IMG/VR virus record: IMGVR_UViG_3300009431_000033
Span: 1-43,598 of that record
DNA length: 43,598 nt
Source: a virus
Strand: one strand, 5' to 3'
A program made the translations under genes and the position numbers. The first letter of the stretch is position 1. Each line of letters opens with the position of its first letter. The notes beneath the pieces were generated by a model that worked only from the letters and a program-made list of their open reading frames with translations, did no database searches and had not been told where the DNA came from. Shown in pieces: positions 1 through 8,087 of this stretch.

Positions 1-76
1 CCGCACAAAAACAACCAGCTCCAGTAACACAATCTCCAGCACAAACATTACAACAAGCAAACAGACTTCCGCAGCC
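1..76. repeat. Direct repeat, left copy (identical to 43396-43471)
   Basis: 76 bases at the left end equal 43396-43471. Both copies lie in the same frame of the cysteine-rich fibre gene and encode ...GSLFACCNVCAGDC.... After base 76 the two sequences diverge, yet still encode similar residues (CGNLTLCD versus CGNVTICD). It is either an overlap of a circular genome or a repeated module of the gene. Confidence 0.95.
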
Positions 77-2230
77 TTGGGCCCCAGCATCACATAACGT
101 CAAATTCCCACAATTAAACACACCATCGCAACCAACTGCTAAAGCCCCACAAACACAAGCATTACAACAAGCTATAAATTCACAAATTGCATAAAGTGTG
201 CAAGCAGAAGCACACTGACATAAGGCTCCAGCTCCATCTTCGCACCAAGGACTACCGCCCAATTGGCTTCCGTTTGAATATATATTAGCTCCACATATAT
301 CACACCAGCCTCCTCCCCCTTGCCCATCGGTAACACACAAGTGTCCTCCCTCGGTGCACATATCCGAACCAGCATTACACCAACAAGTTCCACCCCAGTA
401 AGGTGCACAAACAGAACCAGCCCCACAAAGATTATTAGCAAAAACATCACAAAATACAGAATCATTACTATCTCTTACGCAAAGATTCCCAGAAATAACA
501 CAAACATCAGCAGCTCCGTTTCTCCATTGAGAACCAAGCCAACAAGTTGAGTCGACTGTTCCTGTTGCAGAACAAAGTATTCCCCCGCAAATATCACAGT
601 ATCCTACACCACCATCACAAACATGTAAACTCCCACCTTCAATTACTACATCAGAACCATTATTATCCCATGTACCAGTAAATAAAGAACCTACTGCACA
701 AAAATTGTTTCCACATATATCACACCAACCATTATCAGCAGAAGCTCTTACACACAAATCTCCTCCTAATATTTTTACATCTCCTGGATTGCACCAGACA
801 GGACCAATAAAACAACTACTTGCACAACTAATTGGAGCGCACAAACACTGAGAAGCCACGACGGGACCATTAAAATCTCCGCCATTATCAGAACAAACAC
901 AACCTCCATGAATACGAGTACTCCCACAAGTAACTGGGGCAGCAACACACGTATACCCAAATAAACTATCGAAGTGCCCTTCTAAAAATTGATTAGTCGA
1001 CTCCCCAACACAATAAGTACTATCTGCTGCAGACTCTATATTTTGAAAAGTCTGGGTAGAGGAAAAACTATTATCACTATCAGTTACAGCAAAAGTACCA
1101 TCAACATCTGGAACAGTCATAGTTCTAGTAGTCCCAGTCGTGACGCCAGAGACATCAACAGCAAAAACCTTTGTACTATCTGTCACATTAAAAACATTGA
1201 ACTGATTATCTGCAAAACTTGTTGTAGTACCAGATGCTCCACCAGTTGCGGTACTGGGAGTTTGCCCCCTCAAATCTATAGTTGATTTGTGACTCCAGTT
1301 CCCGGCAGTTATCTGGAAAGTCATTCTCGCAATCAAAAATCCAGTTGAACTTTCAAGATTAAATTCTCTCGGCATTGTCAACACATCAAATCCATCAACA
1401 TCTCGCTCCGCGTTTGCTTGATTAGCATAAGAGCCTGTCGGCAAATTAACCATGACTGGACCATATTCCCCGGACTTATTTGCTACTCCAAAAAAAGTTA
1501 AATTAAAAAATCTATTATTCAGCGTGGCGCCAGTCGAATCATCTGTAATGTCTGTTAAATCATTTATGTTGTGGTAAGAATCTCCATTCCAATTCACAAC
1601 ATGAATATCATCGGTTCTTGTATCTTTTGCTGGATAGGCATGTCTGTGCATTTGATAAACCACCCCGGAAGCGGATTTGAAATAAGCCTCCGTGCCAGAA
1701 ACATAATCAAAATAAGAGGAGTTTGCAGAGTCATCAGTTCCGTTTGGTCCAATCCCAGAGAACCATATAGCCCCCGCCCTTCTAATTCTTTCTGCCATGT
1801 GTGTCATGTGCCCCTGTAAGTCTGTATTTTCTAAATGGTCGTTCCAGTTTTGATTTATATAAACTCCCTCAGACGCAACGTACGCTGCACTGGGTACAAG
1901 AAGATATGCAATTTTAATATGCTCAGCATCAGTCGGGAAATTAGATGTACTCTTAGTTAAGACTTTTGTAGACTTCGGAATATAAATATAATTACCCTGA
2001 GGACTTGCGTCAGTCCCAGCAGTCAGAGTTATCGTTGCTGCAGGAGTAGTATCTAATAAAGTAAGACCATCAGAGAACTGCATTGTCAAATCTCCCGTAC
2101 CCGTTTGTTCAATCGACATTGTGACAACACCTCCAGCGGAAGTTACTAAGGCATCAAACGTTTCCTTAAAAGAGCCATTGAAGAATTTTTGCCTATCTGA
2201 GTTTGTTCTTCTTTCTACTTTTATCTTCAT
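1..2230 (-). CDS. Tail fibre protein with ultra-cysteine-rich repeats (3' end off the window)
   Basis: Open from ATG at 2230 through position 1, at least 743 residues. The N-terminal ~370 residues are beta-rich and virion-like. Around residues 370-400 is a fibre-type segment (FAVDVSGVTTGTTRTMTVPD) common in viral fibre proteins. From about residue 405 the protein carries 49 Cys in some 335 residues, in imperfect repeats of ~40-45 residues built on GG-x-L-x-V ... (W/Y/F)CDICG ... C. The start overlaps the upstream stop as ATGA. The frame at position 1 matches the right-end fragment (43052-43598), so both are probably one gene. Likely a receptor-binding fibre; the role of the cysteines (disulfides, metal binding) is inference. 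Confidence 0.8.
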   Translation of the reverse strand, partial: MKIKVERRTNSDRQKFFNGSFKETFDALVTSAGGVVTMSIEQTGTGDLTMQFSDGLTLLDTTPAATITLTAGTDASPQGNYIYIPKSTKVLTKSTSNFPTDAEHIKIAYLLVPSAAYVASEGVYINQNWNDHLENTDLQGHMTHMAERIRRAGAIWFSGIGPNGTDDSANSSYFDYVSGTEAYFKSASGVVYQMHRHAYPAKDTRTDDIHVVNWNGDSYHNINDLTDITDDSTGATLNNRFFNLTFFGVANKSGEYGPVMVNLPTGSYANQANAERDVDGFDVLTMPREFNLESSTGFLIARMTFQITAGNWSHKSTIDLRGQTPSTATGGASGTTTSFADNQFNVFNVTDSTKVFAVDVSGVTTGTTRTMTVPDVDGTFAVTDSDNSFSSTQTFQNIESAADSTYCVGESTNQFLEGHFDSLFGYTCVAAPVTCGSTRIHGGCVCSDNGGDFNGPVVASQCLCAPISCASSCFIGPVWCNPGDVKILGGDLCVRASADNGWCDICGNNFCAVGSLFTGTWDNNGSDVVIEGGSLHVCDGGVGYCDICGGILCSATGTVDSTCWLGSQWRNGAADVCVISGNLCVRDSNDSVFCDVFANNLCGAGSVCAPYWGGTCWCNAGSDMCTEGGHLCVTDGQGGGGWCDICGANIYSNGSQLGGSPWCEDGAGALCQCASACTLYAICEFIACCNACVCGALAVGCDGVFNCGNLTLCDAGAQGCGSLFACCNVCAGDCVTGAGCFCA

Positions 2231-3168
2231 AATAATGCCCCCTTGTAGAAATTTTGGCTAGCTACTGTTGCAACCACATAAACCGCATTGTCTACGTCAT
2301 CATAATCTATTGTCACAGAATCGCCAGCCTCCAAATAAGTCAAGGAGTTTGAACCGTCACTTGCGACATTTGATTCTCCAACAAAAAGTAGTCCTGTATT
2401 GTTTCTATCAGCTCTAATAATTATTGCATGGGTTGGTGTTCCCGTGAATGTTGCTTCCACGGCAGTAGTACCTACTGAGACCTTGCCGCCGCCCTCCATA
2501 TCCTTTCTAACTGGATTTGCAGCATCATCATATTCTTCAACAGAAATTTTTTGATTCCCGCCATTTGTAACCAGAACGTTTCTAAAATCTCCTGCTGGAG
2601 CTAACCCAGTTAAGACCGCCTTGACAAGCTCAGCATCATCTTCCGCAACAATAGAATCTCCAATTCTATGAGAGCTAGGTTTCACATAATATGGCTTTAA
2701 AGTCACCTGTAATCTAAAATGTGTTTGTAGTGTCGAACCGTTAATATATCTAATTCTATAAAATTTTGTCTGTGTTTGGAAGCTAAATGTCTTTCCTGTA
2801 CTTGCTGGAATAGTAAACACATCAGTGCCATCCACGTTTGTGCCGTCAGAACTAAAATCTATACATAATCCATCTGTTGCAGAAGCATGGGAGGCATTAA
2901 CTGTGACGATAATGACCCCAAAATTAGTTACATCTTCATAAGTACCAGTATAGGTCGCATCCGCTCCCAGAACAACTGATGTAGAATTGTCCGTACTTAC
3001 ATGCCCTGGTGCAATTGCAACCAATCCATTTTGCCCATTAGTAGCGATAACATCCGCAGCCAACAGCCCATCAGAACCATCAACCAGAATCGTTCTTTTA
3101 GCGTTAGCACTATTCTCATGCTGTATTTGTTCGATGTCTCCGACTGCTGTTTTGTTGTCTAGTGTCAT
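2227..3168 (-). CDS. Virion structural protein, probable baseplate/fibre adaptor
   Basis: 313 residues, rich in Gly, Thr, Asp and beta-strand patterns, with no membrane segment. The middle (about residues 70-160) looks like a beta-sandwich domain (segment FRLQVTLKPYYV at its end), and the C-terminus ends YVVATVASQNFYKGALL, as in proteins that sit just before fibres. It lies between small membrane proteins and the tail fibre and shares an ATGA overlap with the fibre gene. No enzymatic motif is visible. Placement in the tail tip follows from gene order; the exact role is not recognisable. Confidence 0.6.
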   Translation of the reverse strand: MTLDNKTAVGDIEQIQHENSANAKRTILVDGSDGLLAADVIATNGQNGLVAIAPGHVSTDNSTSVVLGADATYTGTYEDVTNFGVIIVTVNASHASATDGLCIDFSSDGTNVDGTDVFTIPASTGKTFSFQTQTKFYRIRYINGSTLQTHFRLQVTLKPYYVKPSSHRIGDSIVAEDDAELVKAVLTGLAPAGDFRNVLVTNGGNQKISVEEYDDAANPVRKDMEGGGKVSVGTTAVEATFTGTPTHAIIIRADRNNTGLLFVGESNVASDGSNSLTYLEAGDSVTIDYDDVDNAVYVVATVASQNFYKGALL

Positions 3169-3178
3169 TGTTCATTAT

Positions 3179-3370
3179 TCACTTTTTACTTTTGATATTT
3201 ATGATAGGCAAATCCCTAAATCCAAACACTGCGCACACTGCACCGACCTCAACTAAAAGAGCATTCACTGCGTCGAACAACAACAGCTCTCCAGTAAAGA
3301 ATCCGGCAGCAGTAGCTAGCACCGCGCTTGCTCCAATAAGGACTGCTCCTATCTTTGTTTTACTTACCAT
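3179..3370 (-). CDS. Small two-helix membrane protein
   Basis: 63 residues with two hydrophobic segments (about 8-27 and 29-50), a short basic N-terminus (MVSKTK) and a basic C-terminus (NIKSKK). It is the last of three consecutive small membrane proteins between the lectin-like protein and the fibre genes. Holin-like topology is possible, but no lysis enzyme was recognised nearby. The function is unknown. Confidence 0.6.
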   Translation of the reverse strand: MVSKTKIGAVLIGASAVLATAAGFFTGELLLFDAVNALLVEVGAVCAVFGFRDLPIINIKSKK

Positions 3371-3561
3371 TATAACGGGATGTATTTCCTAAAGCCGACT
3401 GTGACAGACAATATAAATAACCAAACAAACCCAATCTTAATGGCCCATGGGTTGTCTTTGCTTGTTGCTCGGATGTGTTTAATATTTTTGAACATGACCA
3501 GGTCTCTATCTTTCGCAGTCATCTTGCAGAACTGCTCCTCGCTGATGTCCAAACCATTCAT
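3370..3561 (-). CDS. Small protein with C-terminal membrane anchor
   Basis: 63 residues: a charged N-terminal ~40 residues (MNGLDISEEQFCKMTAKDRD) followed by one hydrophobic helix (about 43-57) and a short basic tail. The start overlaps the previous stop as ATGA and its stop abuts the next start. Together with its two neighbours it could form a lysis or membrane module. That is inferred only from topology and position. Confidence 0.55.
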   Translation of the reverse strand: MNGLDISEEQFCKMTAKDRDLVMFKNIKHIRATSKDNPWAIKIGFVWLFILSVTVGFRKYIPL

Positions 3562-3872
3562 TTCAGACTCCTCGCTTTCAGCATTAGATATTTATATGGA
3601 TTGAAGTAGGTGAAGTCTGCCATGATGAGCCAGCCGATTATAAATGGAATAATTAGCCAGTTGCGTGCTCCTATAACAAACAAAATTAAACCAATCCACT
3701 CATGTCCAGCGAAGTCCCAAAAGTTATTTCTATTGTAAGTATACACATGCTCAACGCAAAGGAACAAACCAATCCCCATTAGAGAAATCTCCCAGCCAAA
3801 TGGAATCGCCATGGCTAGAATCATCAAGACCATGCTTCCAATTTTTCTCAGTTCTTTTTTTACGTAATCCAT
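3558..3872 (-). CDS. Multi-helix membrane protein (holin candidate)
   Basis: 104 residues from the ATG at 3872 (MDYVKKELRKIGSMVL), chosen because this ATG overlaps the upstream TAA as TAATG; a longer in-frame extension exists but is unlikely. Three or four hydrophobic segments follow a basic amphipathic N-terminus. Four-base overlap with the next gene. Topology fits a holin or inner-membrane protein; no family recognised. Confidence 0.55.
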   Translation of the reverse strand: MDYVKKELRKIGSMVLMILAMAIPFGWEISLMGIGLFLCVEHVYTYNRNNFWDFAGHEWIGLILFVIGARNWLIIPFIIGWLIMADFTYFNPYKYLMLKARSLK

Positions 3873-4864
3873 TATGTTCTCACCAAATAAGAATAGCCAA
3901 ACAGCCATGGGGTGCTGGTGGAGCCCCTATTCAAATTTATTTTTAATTCGATGTCGGTATCGTCTCCGTCCAAAGCAACCCACGTGTTTAGGGCTTGCGC
4001 CGTCTTCTCAAAGGCTGCGCCTCCATCAGATGAAACGTCATACGTAACAGATGTCCCAGAAAGTGTAGTATCGTCGTTGGCATAAACAAATATTGATTTC
4101 ACATTAGAGCCAAATGTTTTTGTATCTGTTTGGACGAATGCGGCCGAGTCGAAATTCAATGATACGTTGTCGATAAAATGGTTTTTTGCATCGTGCGAAG
4201 ACCTCGCATCAAACTTCACTGCTCCACTGAGGGCTGAACTGATTGTCCGAACAAAAACCTGGTCTTTATACAAATCATGCGTAGATGCTCCTGTCTTAAA
4301 AATCTCCCAAGTCCCGGTTGCATAATCGTTATAAGTTCCTCCGTGGTCAAGTAAATCAACAATAACTGTTCCTCCAATATAAACTGCATAATACTGATTT
4401 CCTGCTCCACCTATCCCAGAGATTGTTTGGGCATCCCATCGAAGATAGTCTGTATAATTTGTATCTGTTTCCACATAAGTGATTGTAGAATCTCCAGCAC
4501 AAGCGAGCTCCAATCTTTGATTCTGTTCAGTTACAGTTCCGCTTGCGGGGGTTGCAGTCCAAAGCCCAGTATCAAAAGAATTATCATCAAAATCATCATA
4601 AACCGTAGAACTCAGAACATACCTGTTTCCAAGGAATCTCGCGGTTGTTTGGCCAGTGTTCACCGTATCATTATATCCAGTAGTATCAGACATGGTATCT
4701 GTATCGGCCTTCTCGTATGTTATATCTGTCACCGTTGCATCTTCTGACAAGATAGTCGACTGGTTTATGTTCTGGCATATTGAGATTGTTCTATCATTGT
4801 CATTAGCTTCGCTGCCATAGAACACATCACCATCTATTTTTGGATATTCTCCTTCTGCCGCCAT
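3872..4864 (-). CDS. Tail protein with lectin-like (concanavalin-type) domain
   Basis: 330 residues. Residues ~88-230 begin VYDDFDDNSFDTGLW and continue with the strand pattern of laminin-G/ConA-like jelly rolls common in carbohydrate-binding tail proteins. The C-terminal ~90 residues form a second beta domain (TYDVSSDGGAAFEKT). It follows the collar-domain gene and precedes the fibre genes, as expected for receptor recognition. Glycan binding is inferred from the fold resemblance, and no binding residues can be assigned. Confidence 0.6.
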   Translation of the reverse strand: MAAEGEYPKIDGDVFYGSEANDNDRTISICQNINQSTILSEDATVTDITYEKADTDTMSDTTGYNDTVNTGQTTARFLGNRYVLSSTVYDDFDDNSFDTGLWTATPASGTVTEQNQRLELACAGDSTITYVETDTNYTDYLRWDAQTISGIGGAGNQYYAVYIGGTVIVDLLDHGGTYNDYATGTWEIFKTGASTHDLYKDQVFVRTISSALSGAVKFDARSSHDAKNHFIDNVSLNFDSAAFVQTDTKTFGSNVKSIFVYANDDTTLSGTSVTYDVSSDGGAAFEKTAQALNTWVALDGDDTDIELKINLNRGSTSTPWLFGYSYLVRT

Positions 4865-4879
4865 TATTTATTTTCCATT

Positions 4880-5311
4880 TTATTTAATTCTCATTATCCA
4901 TACAACCGAGTAATTGTACGGTCTTGCTTCTGTGCCCCCATCTGAATTTGTTGCCGCCCCAACAGAACTGTGTTCTCTGTTCCAATATGCGCCAGCACCA
5001 GCAGATGAACCTTGGTCTATCGTATGAGTATGTGCCAGGTTTTGAGAATCTTCTGTTGCTCCAGAAGCCGTATGCCCCCTTAGGAATCTACCTTTATTCC
5101 CGCCGCCGACAGTGCTGTTTAAATCTGGTGCGTTTTGCCCATCAAAAACGCTATCTCCGTCGCTGATAGCAGAGCCGTCACACTCTACCCATCCAGATGG
5201 CAAAGCTGGTGTGTTCGTATAATCTTTAAGCCACGCTATAACACTTCCAATTGGGGGGAGCACGGCGTTTACCTCATCGGCATCTGCAATCTGGCCATTT
5301 GCTATAGCCAT
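4880..5311 (-). CDS. Phage tail-collar domain protein (tail tip)
   Basis: 143 residues with a full collar-family signature: PIGSVIAW (21-28), LPSGWVECDGS (38-48), PDLN (63-66), GRFLRG (74-79), an AHTHT motif near residue 94 and the terminal PYNYSVVWIMRIK. HxH motifs in this family bind a metal that stabilises trimeric tips. ATG at 5311 overlaps the previous stop. A tail-fibre tip or short fibre head is the likely role. Confidence 0.8.
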   Translation of the reverse strand: MAIANGQIADADEVNAVLPPIGSVIAWLKDYTNTPALPSGWVECDGSAISDGDSVFDGQNAPDLNSTVGGGNKGRFLRGHTASGATEDSQNLAHTHTIDQGSSAGAGAYWNREHSSVGAATNSDGGTEARPYNYSVVWIMRIK

Positions 5312-5670
5312 TATTCTGTCACCTCGATTCTTTGTTCGAACTGCACTTCTATTGAACTTGTTTTAGCTATTGATGCAAACAGGTTGTGAGTGAACATTGT
5401 TCCTGTTGTCGTTGCCGTCTCATTAAATAAACCCATTTCAGTGATAGTATTGCCGGTGGCGTCGACGGATGTCATAACCATTTCGTACGTAACTAAGAAA
5501 GGAGACTTTGTGTCGGACGTTGTTTGTTTGAATACTTCAAATTCTAATGCGGTGTCTGACGCCGTGACTGCCGTACTTCCGGTACCAATAGCAACCGCAA
5601 GTGGTGCCGCAGGCGAATCACCAGCTAAATAATCCCTGACCGCGTTACGTCCGTCTTGTGTTAAAACCAT
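5311..5670 (-). CDS. Baseplate/tail-fibre attachment protein
   Basis: 119 residues, beginning MVLTQDGRNAVRDYLAG and containing PAAPLAVAIGTGSTAVTASD and ITEMGLFNE. This pattern is seen in small baseplate or fibre-connector proteins encoded just before collar proteins. It has its own probable promoter (TATA at 5713-5720 on the minus strand, predicted start near 5691, ~20-nt leader). It overlaps the collar gene by one base. Confidence 0.6.
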   Translation of the reverse strand: MVLTQDGRNAVRDYLAGDSPAAPLAVAIGTGSTAVTASDTALEFEVFKQTTSDTKSPFLVTYEMVMTSVDATGNTITEMGLFNETATTTGTMFTHNLFASIAKTSSIEVQFEQRIEVTE

Positions 5671-5712
5671 AATCTTCTAGCGTAATTCTTTTTATATCCT
5701 TTACTTTTAATT

Positions 5713-5720
5713 TATTTAAA
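5713..5720 (-). promoter_or_regulatory. TATA box for tail-tip genes
   Basis: TTTAAATA on the minus strand in a 50-bp intergenic gap, AT-rich around it. The predicted start is about 25 bp downstream near 5691, leaving a ~20-nt leader before the ATG at 5670. Inferred from sequence pattern only. Confidence 0.5.
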
Positions 5721-6398
5721 TTAATAGGATATTTCTATACTGCTAATATTTGCACTAGCAGTTGCGCTTGCCCTCCATTTTATTTCCTGACCGGTATTTG
5801 TGAAGGCGTGATTTGTTCCGGATGTTACGGTTTCCCAGTTAGAGCCTGTGTCTGCCGACATCTGATAAACAACATTCCCAGAATCAATTGCAGTCAATTT
5901 CGCCTGAGTGACTGTCTCATTGTTTTTATAAATCGTTAGACTTGTTGCTGTTAGATTGCCGCCAGTGAAAGTGACCGTTCCTGTTGTTCCCCATGTTGCG
6001 TTTGTAGCTGCGGTGGTGTCTTTGAAAAAAGTCGTATAAAGAGTGTCTACATAGATTCGGCTTGGATGGACAACTCTGATTAGTGAATAGGCGCTTGATT
6101 GACTACCTAGTTTACTTGTCCCAAGAATTGCTGCGGCAGCGTTTCCAAGCACGAATGAGATATTGGTCGTGTTTCCCCATTTGCCTGTACCCCAAATCCC
6201 GAAGACTGGGGAGCCCCAAATTAAAGTATCCCCAGCTATACTTTTTTGCTTAATTCTAGCTCCCCTATCTTTTATACCCATATTGTCAGTGAAGAGTTTA
6301 ATATAATAAGCGACGTCGCTTGAACCGAATTGAGTTTTGATTCTGTCTTGCTCATTCATATCCTTCCCCATTAACTTGCCTAATTCCTTTACTCCCAT
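5721..6398 (-). CDS. Tail/baseplate structural protein
   Basis: 225 residues from the ATG at 6398 (MGVKELGKLMGKDMNEQDR), preferred because GAGGAGG lies 6-7 bases upstream and TAATG couples it to the hub gene; an upstream in-frame ATG at 6431 lacks this. The C-terminal half (about 130-225) is a Thr/Gly-rich beta domain. Its position after the hub protein suggests a baseplate component. No specific family recognised. Confidence 0.6.
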   Translation of the reverse strand: MGVKELGKLMGKDMNEQDRIKTQFGSSDVAYYIKLFTDNMGIKDRGARIKQKSIAGDTLIWGSPVFGIWGTGKWGNTTNISFVLGNAAAAILGTSKLGSQSSAYSLIRVVHPSRIYVDTLYTTFFKDTTAATNATWGTTGTVTFTGGNLTATSLTIYKNNETVTQAKLTAIDSGNVVYQMSADTGSNWETVTSGTNHAFTNTGQEIKWRASATASANISSIEISY

Positions 6399-7537
6399 TA
6401 CAAGTCCTCCTCGAAGCTTAGTGTTGTCCACCAGCCAGTTTTATTAAAATTATGTTCAATCTCCATCAGTCTCAATTCTTTACGGGTGCTCGTCGTCCAT
6501 CCTGACTGCGGCATCGAGATTTGGTATTTGTCGCCGGCGACGTAAGATGTTGAGCCTGGAACGAATATTGTTAGCTTATTGACTCCGCCGCTGGCTAGAT
6601 TCATTATTGAATCTGCCTGGTTTCTAGCCTCAGATTGGCATGCTTCTCGAAAGTCAGAATTAGAGCCTGTGTCCTTTCCTAGCCTATACCTTTCATTTGC
6701 GATGTCTTCCCATGCTTCATATTTGTATCTGGCACCGTGTTTTCCAATTGAGGTTTCGTTGATTTTGTAAGTATGGATTGCTGCGCCAGCTGGTCTGGCT
6801 GGGTCACCACTAACAGAACTGATGTCCTTCCCACAGTTGATAATATAAAAGTTGACTGTCTCATCATTATTCTTCTGCCTATTTATTGATATTGTATTAG
6901 TGCCATAATCAATTGAGCCCGTAATTGTTTGGGGCCTTGGCTTCCAAACCAATGTATTTCCAGTGTCAAGATAATAGATGTATTGGCCGTCTTCAGTATA
7001 CTCGTCTGCACTTAGAGCCTCTAGGTGTTCGGCCAACGGCTTATATTGAGTGTGATATTCTTTGTCTGGGAAGGCTGTTGAGCCGTCTGATTTTAATGAT
7101 GGGTTGGCACCATTCCACGTTATTTGCCTGGATGTAGGTTCGATGTCTCTGGTCTGACCCAATAAATTCTGAATGATGTCATGCACTTTTGGAGTGTCTG
7201 CGGAATCAGAATCCCCAATAACCTGATGAGTAATCATTACCTCAAATATATTGGAGCCCTTGATTGATTTTTTATTATTCCTTTCATCGGATTTGCCTCC
7301 AACAGACTGAACAAGCCCATCCATGACTAAGACTTCTGCGTCTTCGACGTAGTTTAGATAAATCTTAATTCTATCATTCAAGTCGAATGCGTAAGTGTTA
7401 TCGTCGTCGACAAATGAAATTTGAAACGTGTCTTTTATGGCCTCTATCCCAGTGGTAGAACGCAAAGCCAAGATGTTAATGTTCTGCGCGCTTCCCCCGA
7501 CGGGAGTCCACTCAACCCGATACTGAGGAACCTTCAT
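6398..7537 (-). CDS. Baseplate hub / tail-associated protein (gpD-like)
   Basis: 379 residues. The N-terminus (MKVPQYRVEWTPVGG) leads into alternating strands; ALRSTTGIEAIKDTFQIS and DRIKIYLNYV resemble the first barrel of gpD/gp27-type hub proteins, and HDIIQNLLGQT marks the next domain. The C-terminal YVAGDKYQISMP ... LMEIEHNFNKTGWWTTLSF is typical of hub C-termini. Located downstream of the tape measure as expected. No peptidoglycan or pseudomurein hydrolase domain visible. Confidence 0.7.
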   Translation of the reverse strand: MKVPQYRVEWTPVGGSAQNINILALRSTTGIEAIKDTFQISFVDDDNTYAFDLNDRIKIYLNYVEDAEVLVMDGLVQSVGGKSDERNNKKSIKGSNIFEVMITHQVIGDSDSADTPKVHDIIQNLLGQTRDIEPTSRQITWNGANPSLKSDGSTAFPDKEYHTQYKPLAEHLEALSADEYTEDGQYIYYLDTGNTLVWKPRPQTITGSIDYGTNTISINRQKNNDETVNFYIINCGKDISSVSGDPARPAGAAIHTYKINETSIGKHGARYKYEAWEDIANERYRLGKDTGSNSDFREACQSEARNQADSIMNLASGGVNKLTIFVPGSTSYVAGDKYQISMPQSGWTTSTRKELRLMEIEHNFNKTGWWTTLSFEEDL

Positions 7538-7956
7538 AACGTCTCCACTAAATTTATGCTCACAATATATTTCTCTGAGTTCTTATACCTTGCTTGTCTC
7601 GGAGTGGAGAAATTACTAATCAAAACCTTCACCCCTGATGAGCAAAATCTGTCATCGAACAAATACAAGTCAGAAGAAGTGTTCGTCGCGAAGTCTCTAA
7701 GTAGGTCCCAAGTGAGTCTTGTGCTTCCGGTCCCGTCTTGGTCTATAACACCTTGGACTTTATATGTTGGATTAACCCAGCCCATCCACTGCATCTCCGT
7801 TTGGGCATTACCGGTTAAACTATCTGGGTCTGCGCTGAATAGTCCGGGAATAGGGTTTTCTTCTATCAGGTTGTTGTGATTATAAAGCACTTCAGATGCT
7901 CCAATGTTAATTGCGGCTGAAGTAACTGACGAATTCGAAAGCCGTGCGTCTGCCAT
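7534..7956 (-). CDS. Distal tail / baseplate protein
   Basis: 140 residues between the tape-measure region and the hub. Beta-rich, with NPTYKVQGVIDQDGTGSTRL and ending EKYIVSINLVETL. A GGAGGT ribosome-binding site precedes the ATG at 7956, and the stop overlaps the hub start (ATGA). Position suggests the distal-tail ring protein, but the primary sequence is not diagnostic. Confidence 0.55.
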   Translation of the reverse strand: MADARLSNSSVTSAAINIGASEVLYNHNNLIEENPIPGLFSADPDSLTGNAQTEMQWMGWVNPTYKVQGVIDQDGTGSTRLTWDLLRDFATNTSSDLYLFDDRFCSSGVKVLISNFSTPRQARYKNSEKYIVSINLVETL

Positions 7957-8087
7957 TATCTTATACCTCCACTTTGTCGATTTATTTGGTCTTGAAGTTC
8001 TTCCATTACGTCGTCGGCTATCACCTTGGAGATAACTTCATTCGGGATTCTTTCCATGTCTGCTAGTAGTTCGTCAATCCATGCCAT
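7956..8087 (-). CDS. 43-residue acidic protein downstream of tape measure
   Basis: A short gene from ATG at 8087 to TAA at 7956-7958: MAWIDELLADMERIPNEV, then a charged helical stretch ending INRQSGGIR. Its ATG overlaps the tape-measure stop (TGATG) and its TAA overlaps the next ATG (TAATG), so it fills the gap exactly in a coupled array. Predicted all-helical. Function unknown; possibly a tail assembly factor. Confidence 0.65.
   Translation of the reverse strand: MAWIDELLADMERIPNEVISKVIADDVMEELQDQINRQSGGIR

Noticed and set aside
1-1015. Diversity-generating retroelement target
   Set aside because: The variable repeat region invites it, but no reverse transcriptase or template repeat is in the window.
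7421-7879. 152-residue plus ORF opposite hub and distal-tail genes
   Set aside because: Shadow ORF without ribosome-binding site in a coherent minus operon.
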